Origin: Zantedeschia hybrid cultivar
Lineage: Eukaryota > Streptophyta > Magnoliopsida > Alismatales > Araceae
Direction: 5' to 3'
Assembly: GCA_030544215.1 (NCBI GenBank)
Contig: JARZZO010000012.1
Coordinates: forward strand, 37,549,194 to 37,613,193
DNA: 64,000 nucleotides
The translations under genes and the position numbers were made by a program. Below the pieces are notes generated by a model. That model was not told the DNA's origin. It saw only the letters and a list, made by a program, of their open reading frames with translations, and did not search any database. Positions 22,117 through 33,460 of this stretch are shown piece by piece (position 1 is the stretch's first letter; every line of letters begins with the position of its first letter).

Positions 22117-23695
22117 TGTTAGAATTGGGTGGCCTCATAGCCAATCATTGTACATTCTAGTTCAAATAATTAATAAAGACAATTATTTCTTCATTTATAG
22201 TTCTCGCAAAGTAACTATCGTAATGAAGGTCCATAGACAAATGTATGGGATATTGAATCATGATGAGATCATGATAGTGAGATCAATATCCTCAGTCAAT
22301 TGTCTTAAACAGTTCTCGATCATAGGATATTTGAGATGTACATTAAATATCTGATAAGATCGACACAAGTTATGTCTGCTCATATGATGAGGGTGAATGA
22401 TCTCACATTCACTCGTGTGGTGACACTAAGACAAACAAGTGGGTGCTCATTAGAGAATGAGTTCACTGAACAGACCCAAATAAGAATTCATGGATGGTAA
22501 TTATACCTATTAGTCAACCAGGGAATTCAATCGTTGCAGTAGCACAATTGGTCCTTTGACCTGAGTCACCAATGATACCTTGTTTGTGGACCATTGTATC
22601 TTGATTCTCTGACTCGTGGACTTTAATAAGTCCACCATAATTGGTCTTTCACATACAGTGGAAAGCTTGCGAAGGTAATTGAGTGAACAACAAGGGATCA
22701 TTCACTCTTGGTATAAGATTGGAGAGAGAATGTCCTATGGATGTGTACACAGAAATCCCTGGCCAGGGTATGAAAGAGATGTCTTTCTAGATATTAACTG
22801 TGTACTGGAATCCATCTGAATAATGTGATGGAGGGTTTGACTATAAAACTATACCCTTACGTTATCGGGACATTACATGAGTGAAGGATTATATATGTGC
22901 GGCACCTGCAGACAGAAATGTTCAATTGAAGGGAACAGTATCCCTTATATCTTATGGGATCATGAGGTAGTGTTTGGTGCTGTTCATGATCAGAAGGCCA
23001 AGTGATTTGATCATCAGATGATAATTCACTTGTTTATTAAATTAATCATTTAACATATGATATTTAAATGTTAATTAATAAATATTAAACTCAAGAAACA
23101 GTTCTAAGTTTAATGGGCCTATAACTGGACTGATATATGGGCCTAGAGGGTCACACACATAAGAGTTCTCGTCAGACGGTGAGAGATGTTAAATTTCATG
23201 CTTATCTGGGTTTTTATGAAAAGCTGCAGGATAAACATGAAGATTTAATGGAGAATTATCCAAGGCCAAACTCTTGGATAATCATGAGGATTAATCCTTG
23301 TGCTTATCTTTATTTCTATATAAGGAGGGCCAAGGGGAAGGGGTAAAAAGTTGGTTGGACGAATTTTTACCCAGATTCTCTTTCTCCTCTCTCTCTCTCC
23401 TTCTCTCTTTCTTGGAGTGGATCTATCTCTCTCCGCGCATAGTGGATTTGAGATCTGGTCGGAGCACTCAAGTCGAGGAGGAAATCGCGTATGCTGTGGG
23501 AACTCGTGTGGATACCTCTAGAGATCGTACGCGTGCGCGATTACCGAGTCGGCATCATCCACGGGAGATTCGAAACCCCGCAAAGGTGAAGAACCGTTCT
23601 CCCATCATTTAATTTTAATGTCCGTTTTACGATCCTAGCGACCGATACAATGGAATCGTTTTTATTCTCCGCTGCGTTCTCCACGATTCCTTACA
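22117..23695 (+). mobile_element. Copia 3' LTR
   Basis: Starts TGTTAGAATT after the polypurine tract and ends CGATTCCTTACA. The length of 1579 bp is nearly that of the two LTRs of the complete copia at 51619-60517. The end sequence CCGCTGCGTT-type near 23670 is shared with those LTRs. It contains many GATCAT/ATGATC words and a CT-rich leader at 23365-23420. Confidence 0.85.
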
Positions 23696-23696
23696 G

Positions 23697-24422
23697 ATAC
23701 AGCATGCCGCTTACATGCAGGCTGCCCAACCTCCCACCTATACCACTAGAGCTTCATCTTCTGGTGCCTACCATGACGTCGTGCTCGCAAACCTCCAGGT
23801 ATAGCTAGCTCGAGCCATACATCGGGCCTCTCTTGCAGAGGAGGACTGTGGCTTCTCGGGTAAGTTCCTTTCCTTGATCTTCCATTTCTTTGAATAGCTT
23901 GAGCTTATTCACACTTGACTAACCATGTTTTCCTTTGAATGGCAAGTTGCCGAGCTTCAGGAGGCCCTTTAAAGGGGCGGGATAGAGCTTGAGTGGACCC
24001 GATCTACAACGGCCCAGGCGCAGGCGGATGTTGCTTAGATTCGGGACCTAGAGGAGCAGTTGGCGCGCCTCTTCGCTGGTGATCTTCCTCGCGAGCTAGC
24101 ACGACTCCATATGCGCCTGGAGGTTGTTTCCGAGGAATGTGACCAGGACCACATACACTTGTTGGCCGACCTCCAGTCTCTCCAGGGCCGACTGTTTGTC
24201 ACCGAGCATGAGCGGTGGAGCGTGGAGGAGAGCTACCAGCGTGCTCAACAGAGAGCCCGTGAGAGAGGGCATGGTAGCACGTTCACTTCGAGCGTCGTTG
24301 TGTCCTCTGCCAGAGCCGAGCCAAGCGCGATGGGGCCACCACCACCATCGAGTAGGGTGTCAGAGGGACTGGATGAGGCCCAGAGCCAGTACGATGAGGG
24401 CGCTAGTGAGAGCCAGGCTTAA
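23697..24422 (+). pseudogene. PMD pseudogene 2, C-terminal part
   Basis: After the copia LTR, a charged, glutamine- and alanine-rich frame continues: QHAAYMQAAQPPTYTT, then a stop, an interruption at about 23865-23945 that may be an intron, and ELQEAL. The last 120 codons (24060-24422) are open. They are rich in Arg, Glu and Leu with a likely coiled coil (ELARLHMRLEVVSEECDQ), ending in a Ser/Pro-rich tail and TAA. Such coiled-coil tails are common after PMD domains in retroelement ORFs. It probably belonged to the same gene as 18583-19580. Confidence 0.5.
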
Positions 24423-24884
24423 GGGCTGCCTGCTAATGCTATTGCTGCTACTGATATCATATGTCATGACTTTTTGTACTGCTATTATGCTGCTAGAGTC
24501 CAGCTGACATGTATTTATTTTTGGCCTTTTGACAGATGCATATGACTCTTCTCATATATACAAAACACTTTTATTCATGTGACCATGAATCTTTTGTGCA
24601 TTCGAAATGTCACTCTTACATATCTACAACCTGAACATAATTTAAATAAACAAGTTAAATATCTGTTCTGGCTTAGCCCCTTACCCGGTTAAGTAACCGA
24701 CTACTTGATCTTATCTTCAGTAGAAGGGTCAAGGGGCAAAAGTCTTTATTTGATGAAGGCAAAAAAATAAATAATTAATAAGACAGTAATTAAAAATGTG
24801 ACATGCAAGCACACAAATGCTAACTTGAAAATAAAAATGCAACACGCATGATATGGCAAGTGGATGCTAATTGAAATTTCAACA
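24423..24884. other. Noncoding DNA
   Basis: No feature recognised beyond AT-rich sequence; it separates the antisense PMD gene from the T-rich repeat. Confidence 0.4.
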
Positions 24885-25105
24885 TATTCATTTTTTTGTT
24901 TTAGAATATCCATTTTTTTTTGTGATTTTAAGATATCCATTTTTTTTACTTTTGAAATATCCATTTTTTTTACTTTTGAAATATCCATCTTTTTTGTGGT
25001 TTTGAAATATCCATTTTTTTAGTTTTTGTGCTTTTGAAATATTCCTTTATTTTTGAGATTTTGAAATATCCATTTTTTTTGAATTTTTTGGCTTTTTAAA
25101 TATTC
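24885..25105. repeat. T-rich tandem repeat, unit TTTTGAAATATCCATTTTTT
   Basis: About eight units of 25-40 bp built on GAAATATCCAT plus a T-run and short variable spacer (TACT, GTGG, GAGA). On the minus strand it reads as repeated MDISKVKK, which is an artefact of the repeat. Confidence 0.9.
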
Positions 25106-25840
25106 ATAACCTAAGATCAGTATGGTACTTGGATGAAAAGAGGTTTACTTAATCGTGATCTTAATTCCCTAATTATTCTTTAATAATCTAATCCAGGTTC
25201 ATTGTGCTTTAATTGTGCTTATGTCTCTGATCTTATTTGATGATTTGACCCATAGTCAACTTAGGCCATTCCTTAAGCTTGGAGTACACTCTCTAGGGAG
25301 AAGGGAAGAAATGGTCTAGAAAGCTCACGAGAGGGGTCCGAAGACCCAAGAAGATGTCCATCCTTTACCCTATTATTCGTTGGGGTTCGGTCATTTTCAC
25401 TTTGTGGGATATTTTTGATCTTGCGCTCCATTTTATTTGGATTTTTGATCTTTTGATTTGACGTTTGTAGTCTTTTGTATTTGATTTGGCTTTTGCCTTT
25501 TGTTTTTGCTTTTGTGGCAGATGTTTTGAAATTTTTTCCCTTTTTTATAACGGCCTCTTACTAAGACGGCGGGTATTTTCAATAGTCTATCCTGAGCTCG
25601 TTCCGACATCGCGGGCTAATAATAAAAAGGGAAAGAAAATAAGAATGGGTTATACTTTACACTCTTAGTAAAGCTGTCAGCGTTCCTTGGACTTCACATC
25701 TCTTGTTACTAAAGAAGAAAGCGTGTTTGTGTGTGCATCATGAGCGTAAATTAGAGTATCAAAGACCAAAGAGAGAATTTAGGATTTCAAATTTTTCTGA
25801 CTCTACTGGTCTTTGCACCATGCCGATCGACACACCTAAT
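25106..25840. other. Noncoding DNA downstream of Tat-like pol
   Basis: No gene recognised. It includes a T-rich stretch (25440-25550) rich in TTTTGATTTG/TTTTGCTTTTG words. It ends at the pol stop codon on the minus strand. Confidence 0.4.
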
Positions 25841-27700
25841 CTAAGGGTAGTATTTCTTAAGATATAAACTGTTCCAGGGATGAGTTATCTCTGGACCTTC
25901 TACGTTAACTAGCCTATAAGCATTACCAGGAAAAGTATCTTTTACAACATCCCTTCCCAATTGGGTTGGAGCTTAGAACTTAGACCACCATGTTTAACAA
26001 AAATTCTTTTAACCACCATTTCACCAACTTTTAATTTTCATTCAATAACTTTCTTTTGGTAAAAACATACAAGTTTATTCTGATAAACTCGTACATGATT
26101 AGCAGCTGACTATCTTTTCTCGTTTAAGAATTCTAATTGAGCAAGGAGTGCACTTGGTGAAGTACTTCGTTGCCGTGAGTATGAAGAATTTCTGTTTGAT
26201 GGAGGAGTTAGGATCACTAAGAGGACCAATGATGTTGAATGCCCACATAGAGAAAGGCCATGGGAAGGACAGAGGATGGAGTGAAGATACGGGGGAATGA
26301 ATTTTGTTGGCATGAAGTTGACACTTAGCACACCTATGGATATACCCTACACCATCTTCTTCCATGGTTGGCCAATAATATCCTTGTCTAAGAATTTTCT
26401 TTGATAACATTTGTCCATTAACATGGCCACTACAAACTCCAGCATGAGCTCCTTCCATGATCTTCCAAAGCTCATCTTCATGTAAGCATCTTAGAAGAAC
26501 ACCATCAAATCCACGTCTATATAACTCCCCTCCAACTAGAGTGTATCTCTGAGCAATTCTCCTGATACCCCTTTTTTCCTCAGCAATTGTTTGTTTAGGG
26601 TATGACTGATCCTCACAATATTTTGCAATTTCATAGTACATGTTTCTCTTCATCTTCCATCTCTTCTTGCAATTCTAGCAACATGATTTCTCTTTTCTCC
26701 ACAATATCTCCATCCCTAACCTTCTTCAACAACTTCTCTTTAATCCTAAGAAAAGAAGGGTCCTCTACAGCAGGAGAGAGATGCCTATGGACAATGATTG
26801 ATTCAGAGTGTTTGCTGATTGGAAAATTCAGAGATGATGCAAGAGAAGTTAGAGCGTTAGCTAAGATATTATGATTCCAAGGAATACAGACAAAGATCAG
26901 TTTGGTGAAAAGCTTGGCATAAGTTTAGGTGAGTTCCTGATATGGCTTGAGTTTGAGATCAAGGGTACAGTACTTGGTAAGGACTTGATGACGAATCAAT
27001 TGACTATCACTTATAATTCGTAGTTTGGTGGCACCATGGAAGTGAGCGGCCTCAAGGCCAGCGAGAAGAGCCTCATATTCATATTCAGCTATGTTATTTG
27101 TAACATGAAAAGCAACCTAAAAGGCTTGGGAATGGTGACATCTTCAAGTTATAGAAGAACAATGCTAATACCCTTACCATGAGAGTTCAGAGCTCCGTCA
27201 AAATGTAGAGTCCACATATCATCAGTAATTTTGTTTACGGGCATCAGTTCCTTATCTGGAAACTCTGATCGTATTAGATCAAATATGGAAAGAGGGTGAT
27301 GAGCAAGATGTTCTACTACGGCATAGTCTTTAATCACTTTCTGCTGAATGTAGATGATATCGAATTGGGAGAGAAAGCTTTGCGAACGTGCTAATCTGTC
27401 AGTAAGGACGGATTTCTTAAGAAGAAACTTAATATGATTCATCCTAACGATGAGATGGACTTTATGGGTCATAAAATAATATTTCAACTTCTGAACTACC
27501 CATACCAATGTTGCACATGTCTTCTCCATCGCCATGTCCCTTTGTTCAGCAGGGTTGAGAAGTTTAGAGAGATAATAGGCTGTCATCTCTTTCCCTTCTT
27601 CATCTTCTTGTGCTAGGACATCCCCCACTGAATCGTCCAGGACAGAGATGTATAGAATTAAATGTTTGTTTGTCGATGGTGGTATCAAGACAGGAGGACT
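25841..27700 (-). pseudogene. Tat-like gypsy pol (RNase H, second RNase H, integrase)
   Basis: Minus-strand order: the RNase H next to RT (27688 leftwards: ILYISVLDDSVGDVLAQED, then QKLKYYFMTHKVHLI), then WTLHFDGALNSHGKGISIVLL (27240-27149), which looks like the start of the extra archaeal-type RNase H of Tat elements. The integrase zinc-binding domain follows (26653-26300: H..H then CAKCQLH, with GYYWPTMEEDG), then a catalytic core whose expected Asp residues read Asn and Lys (AFNIIGPL, KYFTKC). The C-terminus ends NSLYLKKYYP and TAG at 25843-25841. RT, protease and gag are absent, cut off by the LTR at 27702. Stops and shifts are frequent. Confidence 0.8.
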
Positions 27701-28162
27701 TTGTAAGGACCAATAAGATTACAATTACATGCCAACATATATACATCATTATGAAAAAGGGCATATTCGCAAATACCGAAAAAGTATAAACGCAATTTCG
27801 AAAAGTTCATGTCCTATGATACAATAGATAATTTTCATAAGGTCTTAAGTGTAATTTTTAAGGTTTAGAAGTGTCCTCAAATCACTAAAAAGGAGTTTAA
27901 TTCGGTGAAGAAGTGCTAAATGAGGATATAAAGTCAATTATAAAAGATACAGGGACTTAAATGTAAAGTGCTAAAGGATACTACTAAGGATAAGGATACT
28001 GGTAGAAGATAATGGTAAGGTTGCTTGGCTCCTAAGAAACCATGCCACCTCACCATGCCACTTGTCTCCATCCAAGCAACCCTTATCTCTTTAGGACACA
28101 TGTCCTAAATCCAAGAGAAACCTTAAGGGACACTTGTCCCCATCCTAGGCCATGACCATCCC

Positions 28163-28182
28163 TATAAATAGGGGGGGGGGGG
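28163..28182 (+). promoter_or_regulatory. LTR TATA box followed by 12 G
   Basis: TATAAATA at 28163-28170 runs straight into 12 G. The sister LTR has TATAAATA at 42062-42069 followed by a shorter G run. A GA-rich leader (28225-28320) follows. Confidence 0.65.
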
Positions 28183-28669
28183 TAACTCCTCTCATTTTCC
28201 TCATTCCTCCCCGTCCTCCTTGCCCACGTTTAGAGAGAGAAAGTGAGAGAGAAAGAGAGGTAGAGAGGAAGAGAGGAAGGAAGAAAGAGAGGAAGAAAGG
28301 AAGAGAGAAAGATTTAGAGCGGGAATAGGAGCTGTTCGAGATTCTTGCTGTGTCCAAGAGAGCTTCTGGTTTAAAGGTAAGTACATGATTCTATCTCCAT
28401 GGTTATTTTCGTATAGCAAATGGCTTGTTTTCAAATATGTATTTTCCTACAAATTTAACTAGATGCTACTAAGCTGTTATGCTGCCGAAATGACATAAGA
28501 GCCTAAATGGACTCCGAACCCATACCTAAATCCCATGTTATAAGTCTCTCATATTAAAATTGAACATGTTTATGTACAGTGCCACCTTAGGAGTCCATGC
28601 GTCCGAATCATATAAGTATTCTTGTAGGCGGACATTAATTAAAAGACGCAACTCGAGGCAAATGAGTAA

Positions 28670-29125
28670 ATCCTGGGTACGGTTCTCCTGGTCTAGGTGG
28701 GACGGGTGGATCCCGTGCTGCGTAGTGGAAGTGCCAGTGGGCATTTGCCTTACTGCTGGCTGCATGTCATGCCAACCTCCCCATATTGTGGTTTGGATGC
28801 ATGTCCGTTAAATAAGTGATAAGATTCATGCTATTTCTATGCTATATATATATAGATATATGTATGATCCATGACCTTTCAACCATGCCATGATCCTATG
28901 TTACTCACACCGTTGCCATGCCATGATCTCTATGCCATGATTGCTATGCCATGCCCTTATTATACTTGTACTTATGACATGCCATGATGCTATGCCATCA
29001 AGCCAAACCATGCCCTGATGCTATGCCATGATCAAGCCAAACCATGCCATGATGTTATGCAAGATCAAGTCAAGCCACACCATGATCCCATGCATGATCG
29101 TTATGTTTATACTCACACCATGCCA
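28670..29125 (+). repeat. LTR segment, first copy of 456-bp direct duplication
   Basis: From ATCCTGGGTACGG to ACCATGCCATA. It matches 30575-about 31030 with scattered differences. The second half is a degenerate minisatellite of CATGCCATGATGCTATG words. Confidence 0.9.
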
Positions 29126-30573
29126 TAGATGATTATAGATGTTGTGTTTTGTTGGTTCTAGTAATTACAAGGAGAATTCTTGGTATGGAAGAAAATTAAG
29201 ATGATTAAGTTACATCCTTTTAAGAGGGAGAGCTAGTCACAAGATACATGTGTCACCCACTTACATCTATCCACTAGATTTGTTAAGTCATTGTAAATTG
29301 ACCTATTTTTACCTCAGACTCCTTAATGATTAGTACTATGAGATGCCTTGACCACAACGTACATTTATAGATTTAATTAACATTGTCCCTATATCTGCAT
29401 TTACTTGTGTTGTTCAGAAATAGAAAGAATCTATTTACACTCTAAAATGTTAGGATCAGTTAATGCCCTCTTATGTCATCCTTCAATTTTATAAGTGACT
29501 CCTATTTAAGCCTATGACATGTATTTGGTTGGATGCCGATAGTTTTAAATCTATTTTAGGGGTGAGTAACTAGAATCATGCTATGACCACTGATCTTTTA
29601 ATCGTTAATACTTCTATGAGAAGGTATAAAGATCATGCAGGATATAAGTTCATTTGATAGTAGTATTGCACCATGGATGCATTCTCTTGATTTATTAAAA
29701 TACTAAGAAGATTGTGTGAATTTGTACATTATCTTTGAATTCCAATATAAACTACTTCATGAAGTGTAGATTTGTTAAGTATAGATAATCTATATTCAGT
29801 CAGGGGATTGGTAAGGACATTTAAGAGTTAAACCTATTACCTTAATCAAGGTTAGACTGATCTTTCTACTATTGGTTATTCAGATTTTTCCTGATGTAAA
29901 ATTTATAACTCCGATTTTATCTGATCCATCTTTTTAAAGCTACTAAAATTAGAAGCAAAACATCGATGAATCATGGTTTCTATTGGATCTCCAAAACATT
30001 ATAATTATCTGAAGTATTAACAACATACTATGATGTTAGGACTTTTATGTATCCCAAGTTGATATCATATCCCTGTCGCTATGATCACTTAATGATTTTC
30101 ATATACTTCACTTTGATGTTATGTCCTACATCTTTACAACCTATTAATGAATTCAATTAGTTTAAGTTAGATAAATTAACTACTTATGAGATCCCATTAC
30201 TAAGTTTAACTAATTTAATTTATTATAATTAACTCAATTATGAATGCTCATTAGTCCCTTTAAGTAAATTAAAAGAGCTCATTAACTTGGTTAAAATTAT
30301 GGGTTCGGATGCACTGGACAACAACTTGATAAAATGAGGATAACTTTGTGTATAAAACTTAGATTAAAGCATGGTTGGTACCTTTGAAAAGAAGATGAAA
30401 AGATCTATAACTTTGTGAAAGATACTTTAGCTAATGCAAATATTTTATAGGTAAAAAATATCGGTCATTAGATAGACTACGATTCAGATTAAGAAAGTAA
30501 AGTGTAATTAAAGTTAACTACGATTCGAAAAGCTTTGACATAGATCTTTGAGTTATGTTAGAATTAGAACACA
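29126..30573 (+). repeat. Second copy of 8.8-10.7 kb gypsy segment
   Basis: Matches 8765-10737 with few substitutions, but lacks 9758-10261. The junction joins TTTGA directly to TGTTATGTCC, the first bases of that element's LTR. It is flanked by the two copies of the 456-bp LTR segment. Confidence 0.92.
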
Positions 30574-30574
30574 G

Positions 30575-31030
30575 ATCCTGGGTACGGTTCTCCTGGTCTA
30601 GGTGGGATGGGTGGATCCCTGTGCTGCGCAGTGGAAGTGCCAGTGGGCATTTGCCTTACTGCTGGCTGCATGTCATGCCAACCTCCCTATGTTGTGGTTT
30701 GGATGCATGTCCGTTAAACAAGTGATAAGATTCATGCTATTTCTATGCTATATATGTATAGATATATGTATGATCCATGACCTTTCAACCATGCCATGAT
30801 CCTATGTTACTCACACCGTTGCCATGCCATGATCTCTATGCCATGATTGCTATGCCATGCCCTTATTATACTTGTACTTATGCCATGCCATGATGCTATG
30901 CCATCAAGTCAAACCATGCCCTGATGCTATGCCATGATCAAGCTAAAACCATGCCATGATGTTATGCAAGATCAAGTCAAACCACACCATGATGCCATGC
31001 ATGATCTTTATGTTTATACTTACACCATGC
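30575..31030 (+). repeat. LTR segment, second copy of 456-bp direct duplication
   Basis: Repeats 28670-29125. The LTR continues from here to its end at 31561 in agreement with the sister LTR. Confidence 0.9.
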
Positions 31031-31561
31031 GATACTATGCCACGATCTTTATGATACTCACGTCATGCTATGATGCAACGCGATGTTGCCGCGCTATGAT
31101 TTTTATCTTTATACCCATGCCATGCCATGCTATGCCATGATCTTTCGACCATACCATTGCCATGATCCCTATATTAGCTGAAGTTCGCTATGTCATGTTG
31201 TGGTATCATGTGCTTGCTGAGTCGGTAAACTCACCCACACTATTTAACCCCCTTTCAAGAGAGGACTTTCCTGGGGCAGCCGAGGAATCTCTACGAGCTT
31301 AGTTTAGTTAAGCAGAGCTTGTTTTTGTAAGTCCTATACCTATGTAACTTACATGTTGTACCCCTGGACTTGGTGCACTGCATTGTACTATATATGACAT
31401 CAATATAAGGAAAATTTGTGACTCACAATTAATTTCTTGTTTATTTACATGCAAAGTGCTCAACCTTAACTATAAGACATGTTCAGGTTGTTCCCGCTGT
31501 TAACACACTTCGGGTCGTAGTACGTCAGTATGACCGAACTGGCCAATAGGGGGTCATTACA

Positions 31562-33460
31562 GATTTTTATTGTGTTAGGTCACAAGATGAAAAAATTTGG
31601 AGGCCGAAAACTCGCTAATGCAATGCTGGCTGATTTTAACCACTATCTTGATGCTAGTGTCGTACATGGTTTGAAAAGTGTGGGTAATCTTTCCAGGTTC
31701 TAAGAGATGAACAATTTTTCCCTCACCAAAAGGCTAAACAACACTGGCTTACACACAGAGATGATTGCACAAAGTTTTTCCACTCTTCTATTAAAGGAAG
31801 GCATATGGTAAACACAATTAGAAGATGCAAGTTGGAGGATGGTACTCTTGTGGATGACATTGATGCTGTTAAAAATCATGCTCTTCTAATCTACACTTCT
31901 CTTCTCAATGAAGACAGAATTTGTATGCAGCCAGATATTCAGCCAAGGTATACTTTGAACTCAGAAGATTGCCCATTTCTTACTGCACCTTTTTTCCTCT
32001 GAGGAGATAACAAGGTCATTATGGCATCCCCCAAAAACAAGGGTCCTGGTCCGAATGGTTTTTCAGCTGAGTTATATCAATTTTGCTGGGGTATTATTAG
32101 AGAATCAGTAATCCAAGCTGTTTTTTTCTTCCTTAAAGGTGGCTCTTGGTTAAAGTAGTCTAGTTGCACATTTATTTATATGATTCCTAAAAATGAACGT
32201 GCAAATTCTTTTGATTAATTTAGGCCTATTTCTTTGTTTAACTTCTTCTAAAAGATTGTTGCAAAGCTACTTGCTAACAGGATGCAGAAGGTGCCAACAC
32301 TCAATTGTCCAAATCAATCAGCTTTTATCAAGGACAAAATAATACATGACAGCGTTTTATTAGCCAATGATCTGTTGGGGGAGCTTTATTAAAAAAAAAG
32401 GGGTTCACTGGTTTCTCTAAAAGTGGATCTTAGGAAGGCTTTTTACTCTGTTCATAGGCCATTTATTCTTTACATGATGGAAAAATGGGCTTCCCACTTC
32501 AATGGATATCTTGGATTAACACTTGCATCAATTCACCCTCTTCCTCTATTTTATTTAATGACTCTCCAATGGGTTTCTTCAAATCTAAGAATGGTACCTG
32601 ACAAGGGGATCTCATGCATGTTACATAAAGGGGTACACTTAGATGGTATTCAAGTACCAACTTATGGGAATATTCATATGTCACACTTGATATTTGCAGA
32701 TGCTCTTATTTTGTTTGTCAAGCCTTATTCGAAATCAACAATGGAGATTGCAAAATCGTTGGAAAAGAGAACTCTTATTCTGGGCTGCAACTAAATAATA
32801 TCAAAAGTAAAATGTACATTGGAGACAAAATAAAGCATAGACAGTCCTTTGTGAATGCTTTGGGTGTGTTAAAGGGATCTCTGCTAGCTGTATATTTGGG
32901 CCTGCCACTCATTTCTACTAGTTTGAAGAAACATCATGCCTTACCAATTCTTGACAAGATAAAGAGGAGAATTGTTTCATGCAGAACTAGATTCCTTTCC
33001 AAGGTGGTAGGCTAGCGCTTATAAGATCAGTTCTCACATTATACTCATTCTATTGGAGTGTAGCTTTTTTTATTACCTAGGAGGTTCATGGATGAAGTTG
33101 AGAAATTATTGAGAAACTTTTTCTGGTGACTATAAAAGTCGTTTCACTTGATTAGATGGAATCTAATTTGCAGACCAAAGCAAGAGGGAGGCTTGGCTTT
33201 AGAAGGCTGAAGCACTAGAATGAAGCTTGCATACATTACAGTTGTGGAACATTATTATTAATCATGAAGACAACTTATGGATAAATTGGGTTCAAGCTAG
33301 GTATATGCATTCTAGATCCATTTGGGAAATTCTAATCAGGCCCTGTCACTCATGTGCTTTGAAGGGTATTTTGAAACAGAGAGGCTGGCACATTGAAAAT
33401 ATTGCCTTTGAAGTAGGAGATGGACATACATTTAGACTATGGCATGATACCCGCCAAATT
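31562..33460 (+). pseudogene. L1-type LINE reverse transcriptase pseudogene
   Basis: Plus-strand blocks in the order of a plant L1-like ORF2. The linker before RT (HWLTHRDDCTKFFHSSIKGR at about 31740) is followed by PPKTRVLV and the PISLFN region. The RT palm reads VDLRKAFYSVHRPFILYMMEK (32418 onwards). A degenerate FADDL box reads FADALILF (second Asp lost, about 32693). IYLGLPLIS-type sequence and a post-RT region with VGDGHTFRLWHD (33412-33450) complete it. Frames change several times and stops are common. The endonuclease part is missing. The right end meets 26S rRNA sequence directly. Confidence 0.88.

Larger units (their letters stand above)
13398..27701 (-). mobile_element. Large Tat-like gypsy element with antisense PMD genes
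   Basis: My reconstruction on the minus strand runs from right to left. It starts with RNase H and integrase (27700-25841), followed by noncoding DNA. PMD-type genes on the opposite strand occupy 24422-18583 and 17720-16264. A purine-rich tract (AAGGTGGGGCAGC, minus, ending at 14920) and an LTR starting TGTAAACAC at 14919 close the element. Extra antisense ORFs and PMD domains are known in Tat-lineage elements. The order seen fits that, but the single-element model is inference. The right side is cut by the LTR at 27702, and a copia element sits inside at about 19590-23695. Confidence 0.42.
27702..31561 (+). mobile_element. Solo gypsy LTR with internal rearrangement
   Basis: Begins TGTAAGGACC and ends GTCATTACA. 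Flanks are GACTT and GATTT, a 4-of-5 match, with pol on one side and LINE on the other and no internal region, so it is probably a solo LTR. Its sister at 41600-43381 is 1782 bp. The extra length here is an inserted block: 29126-30573 is copied from the element at 8765, and 30575-31030 repeats 28670-29125. Ends, TATA box and CATGCCATG-rich body are shared with the sister. Confidence 0.75.

Noticed and set aside
24746..24988. Repeated MDISKVKK peptide on the minus strand
   Set aside because: The translation of a T-rich tandem repeat, with no start context or neighbours.
24885..25105. CRISPR-like direct repeats
   Set aside because: Units are variable in length, low-complexity and without unique spacers, in plant nuclear DNA.
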